This document shows positions 17,778 to 26,066 of a stretch of 64,000 nt of DNA, piece after piece. A program made the position numbers and the translations under genes. This DNA is from JASJAR01 sp039198225. GTDB lineage: Bacteria; Pseudomonadota; Alphaproteobacteria; Rhodobacterales; Rhodobacteraceae. Each line of letters starts with the position of its first letter. Within the stretch, counting starts at the first letter, position 1. Under the pieces are notes generated by a model. That model was given only the letters and a program-made list of their open reading frames with translations. It did no database searches and was not told the DNA's origin. The stretch spans positions 96,509 to 160,508 of the forward strand of contig JBCCTQ010000004.1 of NCBI GenBank assembly GCA_039198225.1, given 5' to 3'.

Positions 17778-18066
17778 AAATCTTGACGACAAGCGGCAGG
17801 GCGGCGGCCAACACCGCCAGAAGCGGCAGCGCAGCCACGGATTTGAGTGGTGCACCCTTGGGCCAGGTCCTTGCCAGACCAAAGGCGGTCACCGCCAAAC
17901 AGCCCGCCACCCCTTGAAAGCCGAGGAAATGCTCAAGGCGATCGGGATCTTGGAGACCGTCGGTCACGGCTTCGTCGGGAAGCCCGAGATAGGACCAGAG
18001 ATAGATCATCACCCAGGCGGCCAGGACGATGGAGAGAAGGAAAAGGCGCAGGGGCGATTGGGGCAT
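17776..18066 (-). CDS. Small membrane protein of unknown function
   Basis: The 96-residue protein begins MPQSPLRLFLLSIVLAAWVMIYLWSY and has about three hydrophobic helices (near 6-26, 50-66 and 75-93) separated by a polar segment PDEAVTDGLQDPDRLEHF. I do not recognise a function. The ATG at 18066 is preferred because the open frame further upstream is basic and unlike a membrane protein. It is divergent from dnaX and converges on the SRP RNA, touching its 3' end. Confidence 0.65.
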   Translation of the reverse strand: MPQSPLRLFLLSIVLAAWVMIYLWSYLGLPDEAVTDGLQDPDRLEHFLGFQGVAGCLAVTAFGLARTWPKGAPLKSVAALPLLAVLAAALPLVVKI

Positions 18067-18208
18067 GGGCAAGCGATAGCACAAACAGACGCGCTCCAAA
18101 GGGTGGGTCGAATACTGGCCGGTTACGCCCGCCGGGCGAAACCAACGCGACGCGCGCACCGGCTCCCTTTTGGTTGAGGCCACCCCGCCCCGCCCATAGG
18201 ATCGACCC

Positions 18209-19981
18209 ATGGCCGAATCCGGAAATTACAGGGTCCTCGCGCGGAAATACCGCCCGCAGACCTTTGCCGATCTCATCGGCCAGGACGCCATGGTCCGCAC
18301 GCTCAAAAACGCCTTCGAGGCCGACCGGATCGCCCAGGCCTTCATCATGACAGGCATCCGCGGCACGGGGAAAACCACCACCGCACGGATCATCGCCAAA
18401 GGTCTGAATTGCACCGGCCCCGACGGCAAAGGCGGCCCCACCACCGAGCCCTGCGGCGCCTGCGAGCATTGCACCTCCATCGCCGAAGACCGCCATGTGG
18501 ACGTCTATGAGATGGATGCCGCCAGCCGCACCGGCGTCGACGACATCCGCGACATCATCGAAAGCGTTGCCTACCGCGCGACCTCGGCGCGCTACAAAGT
18601 CTACATCATCGACGAAGTGCATATGCTCTCGCGGAACGCGTTCAACGCCCTACTGAAAACCCTCGAAGAGCCGCCGGACCACGTCAAATTCATCTTCGCG
18701 ACCACCGAGATCCGCAAGGTCCCGGTGACTGTTCTGTCCCGTTGCCAACGCTTTGACCTCCGCCGGATTGAACCGGAAACCATGGTCGCCCATCTCCGCG
18801 CGATTGCCGAAAAAGAAGGGGCGGCGATCTCGGACGAGGCGCTGGCGCTCATTGCCCGGGCCGCGGAAGGCTCTGCACGGGATGCGATGAGCCTTCTCGA
18901 CCAAGCCATTGCCCATGGGGCCGGCGAAACCGGTGCCGACGAGGTCCGCGCGATGCTGGGCCTTGCCGATCGGGGGCGGGTGCTCGATCTTTTCGATCTT
19001 ATTATGAAGGGTGACGCTGCGGGGGCCCTGGGCGAGCTGTCCGCACAATACGGCGAGGGTGCGGACCCTGTGGCGATCTTAAAGGATCTCGCCGAGATCA
19101 CCCATTGGATCAGCGTCACCCAAATCACGCCCGAAGCCGCCGACGACCCCACCGTTTCCCCCGACGAGCGCGACCGGGGGCGGGCCATGGCCGGGACCTT
19201 GCCCATGCGGGTCCTGTCGCGGAGCTGGCAAATGCTTGTCAAAGCGCTCGACGAGGTGGGCCGGTCGCCCAACGCAATGATGGCGGCAGAGATGGCCGTG
19301 ATCAGACTGACCCACGTGGCCGATCTTCCCACGCCGGAAGACCTGGTGCGGAAGCTCCGCGATATGCCTGAGGCACCGCCGGTCAAAGGCCGGTCGGACC
19401 GGCAGGCGGCGCCCGCGCCCGCCCCGGCGCCCACCGCATCGGGCCCCGCGGCCGCACCGCCTGGCCCCGCGCCTGCGCGCGCCCAAGGGCCTGGGCCAGC
19501 TACAGCCGCACTCCCCGCGACCGACCGCGCACCCGACACGGCATTGGCCCGGTTTGCGAATTTTGACCAAGTCCTCGCCCTCATCCGCACCCAGCGAGAC
19601 ATGGCACTCTTGATCGCGGTGCAGGATTACGTGCGCCTGGCAGCCTATGCCCCCGGCCGGATCGAGTTCGAACCGGCGCCCAACGCGCCCAAGGATCTTG
19701 CCCCGCGGTTGGCGCAACGGCTCCAGCATTGGACCGGCGTGCGGTGGGCTGTCTCGGTCGTGGCCGAAGGGGGCGCGCCGTCGATTGCCGAGATCCGGAA
19801 CGCCGAAGAAGACGCGCGCCGTGCCGACGCCATGGAAGAGCCCCTGATCCGCGCCGTATTCGATGCCTTCCCCGAGGCCAAAATCGGCGCTATCAGGACG
19901 CCGGATGACCTCGCCGCCGAAGCGGCAAGCGAAGCCCTGGCCGAGGTCGATGACGAATGGGACCCCTTCGAAGAGGATTGA
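18209..19981 (+). CDS. dnaX: DNA polymerase III subunit gamma/tau
   Basis: The 590-residue clamp-loader ATPase has Walker A GIRGTGKTT (49-57), the zinc module C68, C82, C85, C88, Walker B YIIDEVH (132-138) and sensor 1 near FIFATTEIRKVP. A long Ala/Pro-rich linker (about 395-440) precedes a C-terminal tau-specific domain. I see no A-run slippery site in the linker, so a shorter gamma form by frameshifting is not supported. The downstream order ybaB then recR, with gaps of 3 bases, is the standard bacterial dnaX operon. Confidence 0.96.
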   Translation: MAESGNYRVLARKYRPQTFADLIGQDAMVRTLKNAFEADRIAQAFIMTGIRGTGKTTTARIIAKGLNCTGPDGKGGPTTEPCGACEHCTSIAEDRHVDVYEMDAASRTGVDDIRDIIESVAYRATSARYKVYIIDEVHMLSRNAFNALLKTLEEPPDHVKFIFATTEIRKVPVTVLSRCQRFDLRRIEPETMVAHLRAIAEKEGAAISDEALALIARAAEGSARDAMSLLDQAIAHGAGETGADEVRAMLGLADRGRVLDLFDLIMKGDAAGALGELSAQYGEGADPVAILKDLAEITHWISVTQITPEAADDPTVSPDERDRGRAMAGTLPMRVLSRSWQMLVKALDEVGRSPNAMMAAEMAVIRLTHVADLPTPEDLVRKLRDMPEAPPVKGRSDRQAAPAPAPAPTASGPAAAPPGPAPARAQGPGPATAALPATDRAPDTALARFANFDQVLALIRTQRDMALLIAVQDYVRLAAYAPGRIEFEPAPNAPKDLAPRLAQRLQHWTGVRWAVSVVAEGGAPSIAEIRNAEEDARRADAMEEPLIRAVFDAFPEAKIGAIRTPDDLAAEAASEALAEVDDEWDPFEED

Positions 19982-19984
19982 GAC

Positions 19985-20329
19985 ATGTTCAAAGGACTGG
20001 GCGGCATCGGCGATATGGCCAAGATGATGTCGGCGGCCAAGGAGATGCAGGAGAAGATGTCCGCCCTCCAAACCGAGCTTGCGACCACTGAGATCGCGGG
20101 TGAGTCGGGCGCAGGCCTTGTGAAAGCCACGGCCACCGCGAAGGGCGTTTTGACCCGGCTCGACATCGACCCTTCGATCTTCAATCCAGACGAGAAGGAG
20201 GTCGTCGAAGACCTGATCCTCGCCGCGGTGAAGGACGCCCAAGACAAGGCCGCTCAATACCAGCAGGATGAGCTGAAACGCCTTCAGGAAGAGCTCGGTC
20301 TGCCAGCCGACATGAAGCTCCCCTTCTAG
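19985..20329 (+). CDS. ybaB: YbaB/EbfC nucleoid-associated DNA-binding protein
   Basis: The 114-residue protein has the family layout: an N-terminal amphipathic helix MAKMMSAAKEMQEKMSALQTEL, a central beta region (ATAKGVLTRLDIDPSIFNPDEKEVVEDL) and a C-terminal helix DELKRLQEELGLPADM. It forms tweezer-like dimers that bind DNA and coat the nucleoid. It lies between dnaX and recR with 3-base gaps on both sides, and probably works with RecR at stalled forks. Confidence 0.93.
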   Translation: MFKGLGGIGDMAKMMSAAKEMQEKMSALQTELATTEIAGESGAGLVKATATAKGVLTRLDIDPSIFNPDEKEVVEDLILAAVKDAQDKAAQYQQDELKRLQEELGLPADMKLPF

Positions 20330-20332
20330 CCC

Positions 20333-20929
20333 ATGGGCGAAGCGCCAGGCGAGATCGAGGCGCTCATCGATTTGATGGCGAAACTGCCCGGCCTCGGACC
20401 CCGTTCGGCCCGCCGGGCGGTTCTGCACCTCATCCAGAAACGAACCCAGTTGATGGCGCCCATGGCCGCGTCGATGGCCGAGGTGGCCGAAACCATCCGG
20501 GAATGTCTCAACTGTCGCAACATCTGCGCAGGCGATCTTTGCCCGATCTGCGAAAGCGAGGCCCGGGCCACCGGGGCGCTCTGCGTGGTGGGCGATGTGG
20601 CCGACCTATGGGCGATGGAGCGCGCGGCGGTCTTCAAGGGCCGCTATCACGTCCTCGGCGGGCTTTTATCTGCGCTCGACGCGATCGGACCGGATGAGCT
20701 GCGGATCCCAAAACTGGTGGACCGGGTGGCCGCCGAGGGTATCGAAGAGGTGATCCTGGCCCTCGACGCCACGATCGACGGTCAAACCACGGCCCATTAT
20801 ATCGCCGATGCCCTAGAAGGACGCTGCCGGGTCACCTCGCTTGCACAGGGCGTGCCGGTGGGCGGTGAGCTCGACTATCTTGATGACGGGACGATTTCAG
20901 CGGCTTTGAAGGCGCGGAAAAGCTTTTAA
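20333..20929 (+). CDS. recR: Recombination mediator RecR
   Basis: The 198-residue protein contains the N-terminal helix-hairpin-helix (LMAKLPGLGPRSARR), the zinc finger C58, C61, C70, C73 (CLNC...LCPIC), and a Toprim domain with CVVGDVADLWAME and the later LALDATIDGQTTAHYIADAL. It acts with RecF/RecO to load RecA at gaps. It is the last gene of the dnaX operon; the following 218-base region is palindrome-rich. Confidence 0.96.
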   Translation: MGEAPGEIEALIDLMAKLPGLGPRSARRAVLHLIQKRTQLMAPMAASMAEVAETIRECLNCRNICAGDLCPICESEARATGALCVVGDVADLWAMERAAVFKGRYHVLGGLLSALDAIGPDELRIPKLVDRVAAEGIEEVILALDATIDGQTTAHYIADALEGRCRVTSLAQGVPVGGELDYLDDGTISAALKARKSF

Positions 20930-20953
20930 ACCATCAGGCGTGGAGCTGCGCCC

Positions 20954-21109
20954 TTGGCACGGAATCAAGCCGAAGGCGCCGTGCCAACGCCGTCCCGCCC
21001 CCTCGGGGCGGCGATTGGGTAGCGTTGGCACTACGCCCAGATCGAAGACATGCTTGGCTGCCATAAAGTGCGTAGATCTGAGGCCCGTCGCCTCCCCGGC
21101 GGGACGGCG
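20954..21109. repeat. Palindrome-rich structured intergenic block between recR and trcR
   Basis: Several perfect inverted repeats interlock. TTGGCACGG (20954-20962) pairs with CCGTGCCAA (20979-20987). GTGCCAACGC (20981-20990) pairs with GCGTTGGCAC (21022-21031), enclosing CCGCCCC (about 20995-21001) and GGGGCGG. CGCCGTCCCGCC (20988-20999) pairs with GGCGGGACGGCG (21098-21109). The first two stems share bases 20981-20987 and so exclude each other. No coding frame here looks real. It may be a convergent terminator, a dispersed repeat or a structured RNA. Confidence 0.6.
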
Positions 21110-21147
21110 CTGCCACTGCTCATCCTACTCACTTCGGGTAGAGGCGC

Positions 21148-21909
21148 CTACTTGGCCTCCTCCTCCCCATCCGCGTCACCGCTATCCTCGGGCAAGTTGA
21201 AGAAGCTGTCCGCATCGGGCAGTGCTTCTTCGGGTTCGTCGCCCCTGGGATCCCCTTCCGCCAAAGTGAAGGTCTCAAGACCCGAGATCGCCGTTGGCAT
21301 CCGCGGTTCGGGATCCATCGTAAGGCTTTGCTCGGTCGAAACGAGCTTTCTGCGCTCGTCGTCCGACATTACTTCGCCTTCCTTGGCCTTCTTGGCATTC
21401 GCCTTCTGGACCGCCGCGTCGAGTTCGGTCTGTTTGCATAGCCCCAACGCCACCGGGTCAATCGGCTGGATGTTCGAGATGTTCCAATGGCTCCGGTCCC
21501 GGATCGATTGGATGGTGGGCTTAGTTGTGCCGACGAGCTTTGAAATCTGCCCGTCGGACAATTCGGGGTGGAATTTCACCAACCAGAGGATCGCCGCCGG
21601 CCGGTCCTGGCGCTTGGACAGGGGCGTGTAGCGGGGACCGCGGCGCTTTTCCTCACCGAGGGCGGCCGGGTTGAATTTCAGTTTCATCTTATGGAGCGGG
21701 TCCTTCTCGGCCCGCTCGATCTCAATGGGATCAAGCTGGTTGTTCTGGATCGGATCGAACCCTTTGACGCCCGTCGCCACGTCCCCATCGGCGATGCCTT
21801 GGACCTCCAATTCGTGGAGCCCGCAGAAATCGGCGATCTGTTTGAAGCTCAGCGTCGTGTTGTCCACCAGCCAGACCGCAGTCGCTTTGGCCATGATCGG
21901 TTTGTTCAT
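21148..21909 (-). CDS. trcR: Cell-cycle transcriptional regulator TrcR (DUF1013)
   Basis: The 253-residue protein is a full-length DUF1013 member. It opens MNKPIMAKATAVWLVDNTTLSFKQIADFCGLHELEVQGIADG, a helix-turn-helix-like region, and a second such segment is ELSDGQISKLVGTTKPTIQSIRDRSHWN. The C-terminus is acidic (EEEAK). TrcR is known from alphaproteobacteria as an RNA polymerase-associated regulator in cell-cycle control. A strong AAGGAGG precedes the ATG. It is convergent with recR across the palindromic block. Confidence 0.9.
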   Translation of the reverse strand: MNKPIMAKATAVWLVDNTTLSFKQIADFCGLHELEVQGIADGDVATGVKGFDPIQNNQLDPIEIERAEKDPLHKMKLKFNPAALGEEKRRGPRYTPLSKRQDRPAAILWLVKFHPELSDGQISKLVGTTKPTIQSIRDRSHWNISNIQPIDPVALGLCKQTELDAAVQKANAKKAKEGEVMSDDERRKLVSTEQSLTMDPEPRMPTAISGLETFTLAEGDPRGDEPEEALPDADSFFNLPEDSGDADGEEEAK

Positions 21910-22045
21910 CTCTGCCTCCTTCGGACGGTTTTCCCCTGTTGCCTGACCCGGCTGGCCGTTTCGGCCGTGTCCTCGATGTCGGGGAAGTCGCCGTGGATAT
22001 AAGATGCGGGGCGGCGAAACGGAAGGGGAAAGTCCGAAAGCGCGG

Positions 22046-23017
22046 TTATGTGATAGTCAGAACGATTTTGCCGATATGTGCCGGATCTTCGAGCCGGGCA
22101 TGGGCCGCGGCTGCCTCGGCCAGCTGATAGGTACTGTCGATCACCGGGGCAATCCGCCCCGCTTCGAGGAGCGGCCAGACCTCCCGGGCCAAGGACGACG
22201 CGATGTCAGCCTTCGCCGCCACCGATTGGGGTCGGAGGGTTGACCCGGTAATGGTCAGCCGCCGAACCATCACTTCGGCAAAATTCAGCTCGACCTTCGG
22301 GCCCTGGAGAAACGCGATCTGCACGATCCGACCGTCATCGGCCAGCGCTTTGACGTTTTTTGGAAGATACGGCCCGCCCACCATGTCGAGGATGACATTG
22401 GCCCCGCCAGCCTCGCGCAGGATCTCCACGAAGTCTTCGTTTTTATAGTTGATCGCGCGCTCCGCACCGAGCGTGCGGCAGACCTCGCATTTCTCGTCCG
22501 AGCCCGCCGTGGCAAACACCCGCGCGCCGAGGGCCGCTGCGATCTGGATTGCTGTGGTGCCGATCCCGGATGTGCCGCCATGGACCAAGAACCGCTCGCC
22601 TGGCTGGAGCCCGGCGCGGGCAATCGCATTCGTCCAGACGGTAAAGAAGGTCTCGGGGAGCGCCGCTGCCTTTATGAGATCCAGGGGACCCGGGATCGGC
22701 AAACAATGGCTGGCCGGGGTGGCGACATATCCGGCATATCCCCCGCCCGGCAAAAGCGCTGTGACCTGATCACCTTCCCGGAGATCGGCAACCCCTGCCC
22801 CCACGGTCGCCACGTGACCCGCCGCTTCGAGGCCCGGCAGATCACTCGCGTCCGGCGGTGGGGCGTACCGCCCGGCCCGCTGAAGCGCATCCGGCCGGTT
22901 CACCCCGGCCGCGGCGACCGCGATCACCACCTCGCCGGGTCCCGGTCGCGGCACAGGCCGCTCGGTCAATTTCAGAACGTCCGGACCACCTGGCGCGGTG
23001 ATCTCCACCGCCGCCAT
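22046..23017 (-). CDS. NAD(P)H quinone oxidoreductase (PIG3/QOR family, zinc-free MDR)
   Basis: The 323-residue medium-chain reductase has the QOR N-terminus MAAVEITAPGGPDVLKLTERPVP, the nucleotide-binding GGTSGIGTTAIQIA, and no catalytic zinc cysteines. It should reduce quinones with NADPH, as in PIG3/TP53I3. I choose the ATG at 23017, 14 bases after the COQ9 stop; an upstream GTG would overlap COQ9. The nearby COQ9 gene fits a ubiquinone theme, but a functional link is only inferred. Confidence 0.87.
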   Translation of the reverse strand: MAAVEITAPGGPDVLKLTERPVPRPGPGEVVIAVAAAGVNRPDALQRAGRYAPPPDASDLPGLEAAGHVATVGAGVADLREGDQVTALLPGGGYAGYVATPASHCLPIPGPLDLIKAAALPETFFTVWTNAIARAGLQPGERFLVHGGTSGIGTTAIQIAAALGARVFATAGSDEKCEVCRTLGAERAINYKNEDFVEILREAGGANVILDMVGGPYLPKNVKALADDGRIVQIAFLQGPKVELNFAEVMVRRLTITGSTLRPQSVAAKADIASSLAREVWPLLEAGRIAPVIDSTYQLAEAAAAHARLEDPAHIGKIVLTIT

Positions 23018-23031
23018 CGTCGACGGAAGGC

Positions 23032-23736
23032 TCACGGAGCTTGGGTGCCGTTGTCGGTGGCCCACTGGCCCGGCATGTTGCGGGCCGCATCTGGGTTGGG
23101 CGGTTTGATCCAGCCAAGCGACGATTCAAACCCGCGCGCAAGCGGCCCAAGGATCGGCGACGACCGGACCCGGCCTTTGATCTTCTCGACCTCCATCACG
23201 TCTTCGATCCGCCGGTCGATGAAAGCGAGCGTGTTTTGCTCGCCCGGGCTGTCATCGCCGAGCCAATAAAGGAGGGTCGACCCCCAGACCCCGGAGAGCG
23301 TCGCCCGCTTGGTATACCAATTGTAATCCTCAGAGGTGTCGCCGATGGCCGTCCAGACATTGTCAGCCGTCTGCCAAACCGCCCGAGCGCCGTCGGCGGC
23401 GTAGTAAGGCAGGGCAAAAAGCGTCGCCGCCCGGCGGATGGCCTCCCGATCTTCGATGACGTCGAGCCGGATCCGGAGCGCCTGGGTGACCTTCTCGCGT
23501 ATCTTGAGTTCGGCAAATCCTCCGCCATTGATCCGCTCCACCATCGCCTGGTCGCCCCGCCGGTGAAAGGCCAAGGCAAGGTCGACCGCACCCCGGGGGC
23601 AGGCCGCCTTGGCGAGGGTCGGGTCGATCTCGGTTTCTTCGATGGCGATCCGGAACACCGCATCTGTCCACCCGTCGAACGGCACATGGGGCAAGGCCGC
23701 GTCCAACAGCCGTTCTGTCACGTTGTCTTCACTCAT
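23032..23736 (-). CDS. COQ9 family protein (ubiquinone biosynthesis accessory)
   Basis: The 234-residue protein matches COQ9: the N-terminal TetR-like helices LLDAALPHVPFDGWTDAVFRIA, the WQTADNVWTAIGDTSEDYNWYTKRATLSGVWGSTLLYWL signature block, and a C-terminal helix. In mitochondria COQ9 binds lipids and helps COQ7 hydroxylate the ubiquinone precursor; the bacterial role is inferred to be similar. It precedes the quinone oxidoreductase gene on the same strand and is divergent from rpsU. Confidence 0.9.
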   Translation of the reverse strand: MSEDNVTERLLDAALPHVPFDGWTDAVFRIAIEETEIDPTLAKAACPRGAVDLALAFHRRGDQAMVERINGGGFAELKIREKVTQALRIRLDVIEDREAIRRAATLFALPYYAADGARAVWQTADNVWTAIGDTSEDYNWYTKRATLSGVWGSTLLYWLGDDSPGEQNTLAFIDRRIEDVMEVEKIKGRVRSSPILGPLARGFESSLGWIKPPNPDAARNMPGQWATDNGTQAP

Positions 23737-23845
23737 CTCCAGAAAATCCTCCGCGTTCGGCCAGTGGACAAGCTAAATCGCCTTTGCTATAGGGCCACCT
23801 CCTGCAATTTATGCAACGCTAACAAGAAAGGTGGTGACACCCACT

Positions 23846-24052
23846 ATGCAGGTCAGTGTCCGCGACAACAATGTCGATCAGGCGCTCCGAGCGCTGAAAA
23901 AGAAGCTCCAGCGCGAAGGCGTGTTTCGGGAAATGAAGCTCCGGCAGCATTTCGAGAAACCGTCGGAAAAGCGCGCACGCGAAAAAGCCGAGGCGATCCG
24001 CCGGGCGCGCAAATTGGCGCGTAAGAAGGCCCAACGCGAAGGTCTCCTTTAG
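23846..24052 (+). CDS. rpsU: 30S ribosomal protein S21
   Basis: The 68-residue basic protein begins MQVSVRDNNVDQALRALKKKLQREG, the S21 hallmark, and ends in a Lys/Arg-rich helix (RRARKLARKKAQREGLL). S21 sits near the anti-Shine-Dalgarno on the 30S platform. The ATG at 23846 gives the standard N-terminus; a GTG five codons upstream is in frame but adds unrelated residues. A strong terminator follows 30 bases downstream. Confidence 0.96.
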   Translation: MQVSVRDNNVDQALRALKKKLQREGVFREMKLRQHFEKPSEKRAREKAEAIRRARKLARKKAQREGLL

Positions 24053-24081
24053 ACCGACCCTCCGCACGAGCGGAATTCGGG

Positions 24082-24112
24082 ACCCCCGCACGGATGTGAC
24101 GGGGGTTTTCGT
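24082..24112 (+). terminator. Rho-independent terminator of rpsU
   Basis: ACCCCCG (24082-24088) pairs with CGGGGGT (24100-24106), with CAC/GTG extending the stem inwards, followed by TTTCGTTT. Confidence 0.85.
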
Positions 24113-24132
24113 TTGGGCTGACCACAAAGAAT

Positions 24133-24157
24133 GGGCCCGGTGCGTCGCCCCGGGCCC
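24133..24157 (-). terminator. Bidirectional terminator, likely for mscL
   Basis: GGGCCCGG (24133-24140) and CCGGGCCC (24150-24157) form an 8-bp stem. T-rich flanks occur on both strands (ATTCTTTG on minus, TTCTTTCC on plus). It lies 34 bases beyond the mscL stop. Confidence 0.75.
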
Positions 24158-24190
24158 TTCTTTCCGATGATGGTCGCCGGCTGCTCGGCT

Positions 24191-24586
24191 TCAGGCCTGA
24201 GCTTTCAGCGCGTCGCGGATCTCCATGAGAATTTCCTCTTGGGTCGGCCCAGCGGGCTCTTCCGGCTTTTCTTCCTCGGGTGCGGCCGCGTTTTTCACGC
24301 GATTGACCATCTTCACCAGAAGAAACACCACCCAGGCGACGATGAGGAAGTTAATCACCGCCATGATGAAATTCCCGTAGGCGAAAATGGCCGCATCGGC
24401 CCCGTCGCCCAGCGAAAAGCCCATGCCCGAGAAATCGATCCCGCCCGTGAAAAGGCTGATAATCGGATTGATAAGGTCGTCGACCAATGACGTGACAATG
24501 GCAGTGAAGGCGGCGCCGATGATAATCCCGACGGCCATGTCCATCACGTTGCCTTTAGCAATAAATTCCTGGAATTCTTTGATCAT
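24191..24586 (-). CDS. mscL: Large-conductance mechanosensitive channel
   Basis: The 131-residue protein is a complete MscL: N-terminal helix MIKEFQEFIAKGNVMDMAVGIIIGAAFTAIV leading into TM1, a periplasmic loop with GGIDFSG, TM2 FIMAVINFLIVAWVVFLLVKMVN, and a cytoplasmic helix with an EEEKPEEPAGPTQEEILMEIRD tail. It forms a pentameric emergency pore that opens under hypo-osmotic shock. It is monocistronic, divergent from the GST gene. Confidence 0.97.
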   Translation of the reverse strand: MIKEFQEFIAKGNVMDMAVGIIIGAAFTAIVTSLVDDLINPIISLFTGGIDFSGMGFSLGDGADAAIFAYGNFIMAVINFLIVAWVVFLLVKMVNRVKNAAAPEEEKPEEPAGPTQEEILMEIRDALKAQA

Positions 24587-24729
24587 TTCCCTGTGTCCCT
24601 GGTGTTGTTAAGAGCGATTGTTTCGCATTGGCGCACAGTGGTTAGCACGGAAATTCACAAAAACAATCATCCAAGCCCACGCTAAAAGGCCTATGTGCGG
24701 ATTTGTTCCACCCCCGTAGAGGACCCTAC

Positions 24730-25428
24730 ATGACCCGCTTTGAACGCTTCCCGATCAATGCCCGCTGGCCCGCAACCAATGAAGACGTGATCCAGCTTTA
24801 TTCCTACCCCACGCCGAACGGCGTCAAGATTTCCATCGCCTTGGAAGAGCTGGGGCTCGATTACGAGCCGCACCTCGTCACGCTGTCCGATAGCGACGTC
24901 AAGAGCTCAGAGTTCCTCTCGCTCTCACCCAACAATAAGATCCCCGCCATCATCGACCCCAACGGGCCGGACGGCGAGCCGGTGGAGCTCTTCGAATCCG
25001 GCGCGATCCTGATTTATCTCGGCGAGAAAACCGGCAAACTCCTCGGCACGGGGCCGGAGAAGTATCAGGTCATCAAATGGCTGATGTGGCAGATGGGCGG
25101 ACTTGGGCCAATGCTCGGCCAGCTCGGGTTTTTCGTGAAATTCGCCGGGAAAGAGATCGAGGATCCGCGCCCGCGGGAGCGCTATGTCAACGAGGCCAAG
25201 CGCCTACTCGGTGTGCTCGACAAGCATCTGAGCGACGGCCGCGACTGGGTCGCAGGGGACTATTCCGTCGCCGATATCGCCATTGCCCCCTGGCTCCGCG
25301 CGCTCGAATTCTACGAAGCAAAAGAGCAGGTCGGTTGGGGAAGCCTCACGGTGCTTCCAGCTTATCTCGACCGGTTCCTCGAGCGGCCTGCCGTGCAAAA
25401 GGGCCTCAATATTCCGCCGCGGGACTAG
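24730..25428 (+). CDS. Glutathione S-transferase family protein (YfcG/Ure2p-like)
   Basis: The 232-residue protein has the thioredoxin-fold start LYSYPTPNGVKISIALEELGLDYEP, the cis-Pro region NNKIPAIIDPNG, ESGAILIYL for glutathione gamma-Glu binding, and an all-helical C-terminal half with ADIAIAPWLR. The TPNGxKI motif points to Nu-class YfcG/YghU relatives with disulfide-bond oxidoreductase activity. AGAGGAC lies just before the ATG at 24730. A strong 11-bp hairpin follows the stop. Confidence 0.9.
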   Translation: MTRFERFPINARWPATNEDVIQLYSYPTPNGVKISIALEELGLDYEPHLVTLSDSDVKSSEFLSLSPNNKIPAIIDPNGPDGEPVELFESGAILIYLGEKTGKLLGTGPEKYQVIKWLMWQMGGLGPMLGQLGFFVKFAGKEIEDPRPRERYVNEAKRLLGVLDKHLSDGRDWVAGDYSVADIAIAPWLRALEFYEAKEQVGWGSLTVLPAYLDRFLERPAVQKGLNIPPRD

Positions 25429-25451
25429 GCCAGAGCCGGTAGGTCGTACCA

Positions 25452-25478
25452 TCTGCCCGGCGGCCATCGCCGGGCAGA
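25452..25478. terminator. Strong stem-loop after the GST gene
   Basis: TCTGCCCGGCG (25452-25462) and CGCCGGGCAGA (25468-25478) make a perfect 11-bp stem with a GCCAT loop, 24 bases after the GST stop. CCCCGTTC follows, so there is no classic T-tail; it serves the convergent gap before the YtoQ gene. Confidence 0.6.
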
Positions 25479-25542
25479 CCCCGTTCACGGTCAAGCGTTG
25501 AACTCTCACCAAGCGAAGGCGCCCGAGACGACGCGCTCGCGT

Positions 25543-26013
25543 TCACTCCGCCGCCGCCTGTCCCGCGATCGGCAACCGCCCTGTCACGACATAGCGAAGA
25601 AGCTCCACCACCTGGGCTGGCGTCTCGGCCACGGCCAAGGCTGCCGCATCGACCTCTTTGAGCGCGTGCTGGTGTTCGGGCGGATGAAGAACGATCAGGG
25701 GCTTGCCCTTCGCCGCCGCATAGCCCGCATCGAACGCTGCGTTCCACTGTTTATATTTGTCGCCAAACCGCACGACGACGATATCGGCCCCCTCGATCCC
25801 GTTCCGGGTCCGGATCGCGTTGAGCATCGCGCCCTTATGGTCATGCCAATATCTGTTGGGCTCCGCTCCTAAGATCGCCACGCCGCAATCGTCTGACGCG
25901 TCATGATCGGTGACGGGTCCCTCGAATGCCAGATCGAGATCGGACGCACCCCGGGCGATCTCATCGCGCCAATCGGTGTGGATCTCGCCGGAAAGATAGA
26001 TCTTGAGCGTCAT
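25543..26013 (-). CDS. YtoQ family protein
   Basis: The 156-residue protein begins MTLKIYLSGEIHTDWRDEI and contains GADIVVVRFGDKYKQWNAAFDAGYAAAKGKPLIVLHPPEHQHALKEVDAAA, the defining features of YtoQ, a relative of nucleoside 2-deoxyribosyltransferase-like folds. Its biochemical role is not established. It is divergent from the DUF2161 gene across 53 bases. Confidence 0.85.
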   Translation of the reverse strand: MTLKIYLSGEIHTDWRDEIARGASDLDLAFEGPVTDHDASDDCGVAILGAEPNRYWHDHKGAMLNAIRTRNGIEGADIVVVRFGDKYKQWNAAFDAGYAAAKGKPLIVLHPPEHQHALKEVDAAALAVAETPAQVVELLRYVVTGRLPIAGQAAAE

Positions 26014-26066
26014 GGGGCTGCCTCTCTATTCTGGTCGCAGATACTAATTAGTTCGGAAAACCGGAC

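Noticed and set aside
19390..19560. Programmed frameshift in dnaX producing gamma
   Set aside because: The Ala/Pro linker is GC-rich with no A-AAA-AAG type slippery heptamer.
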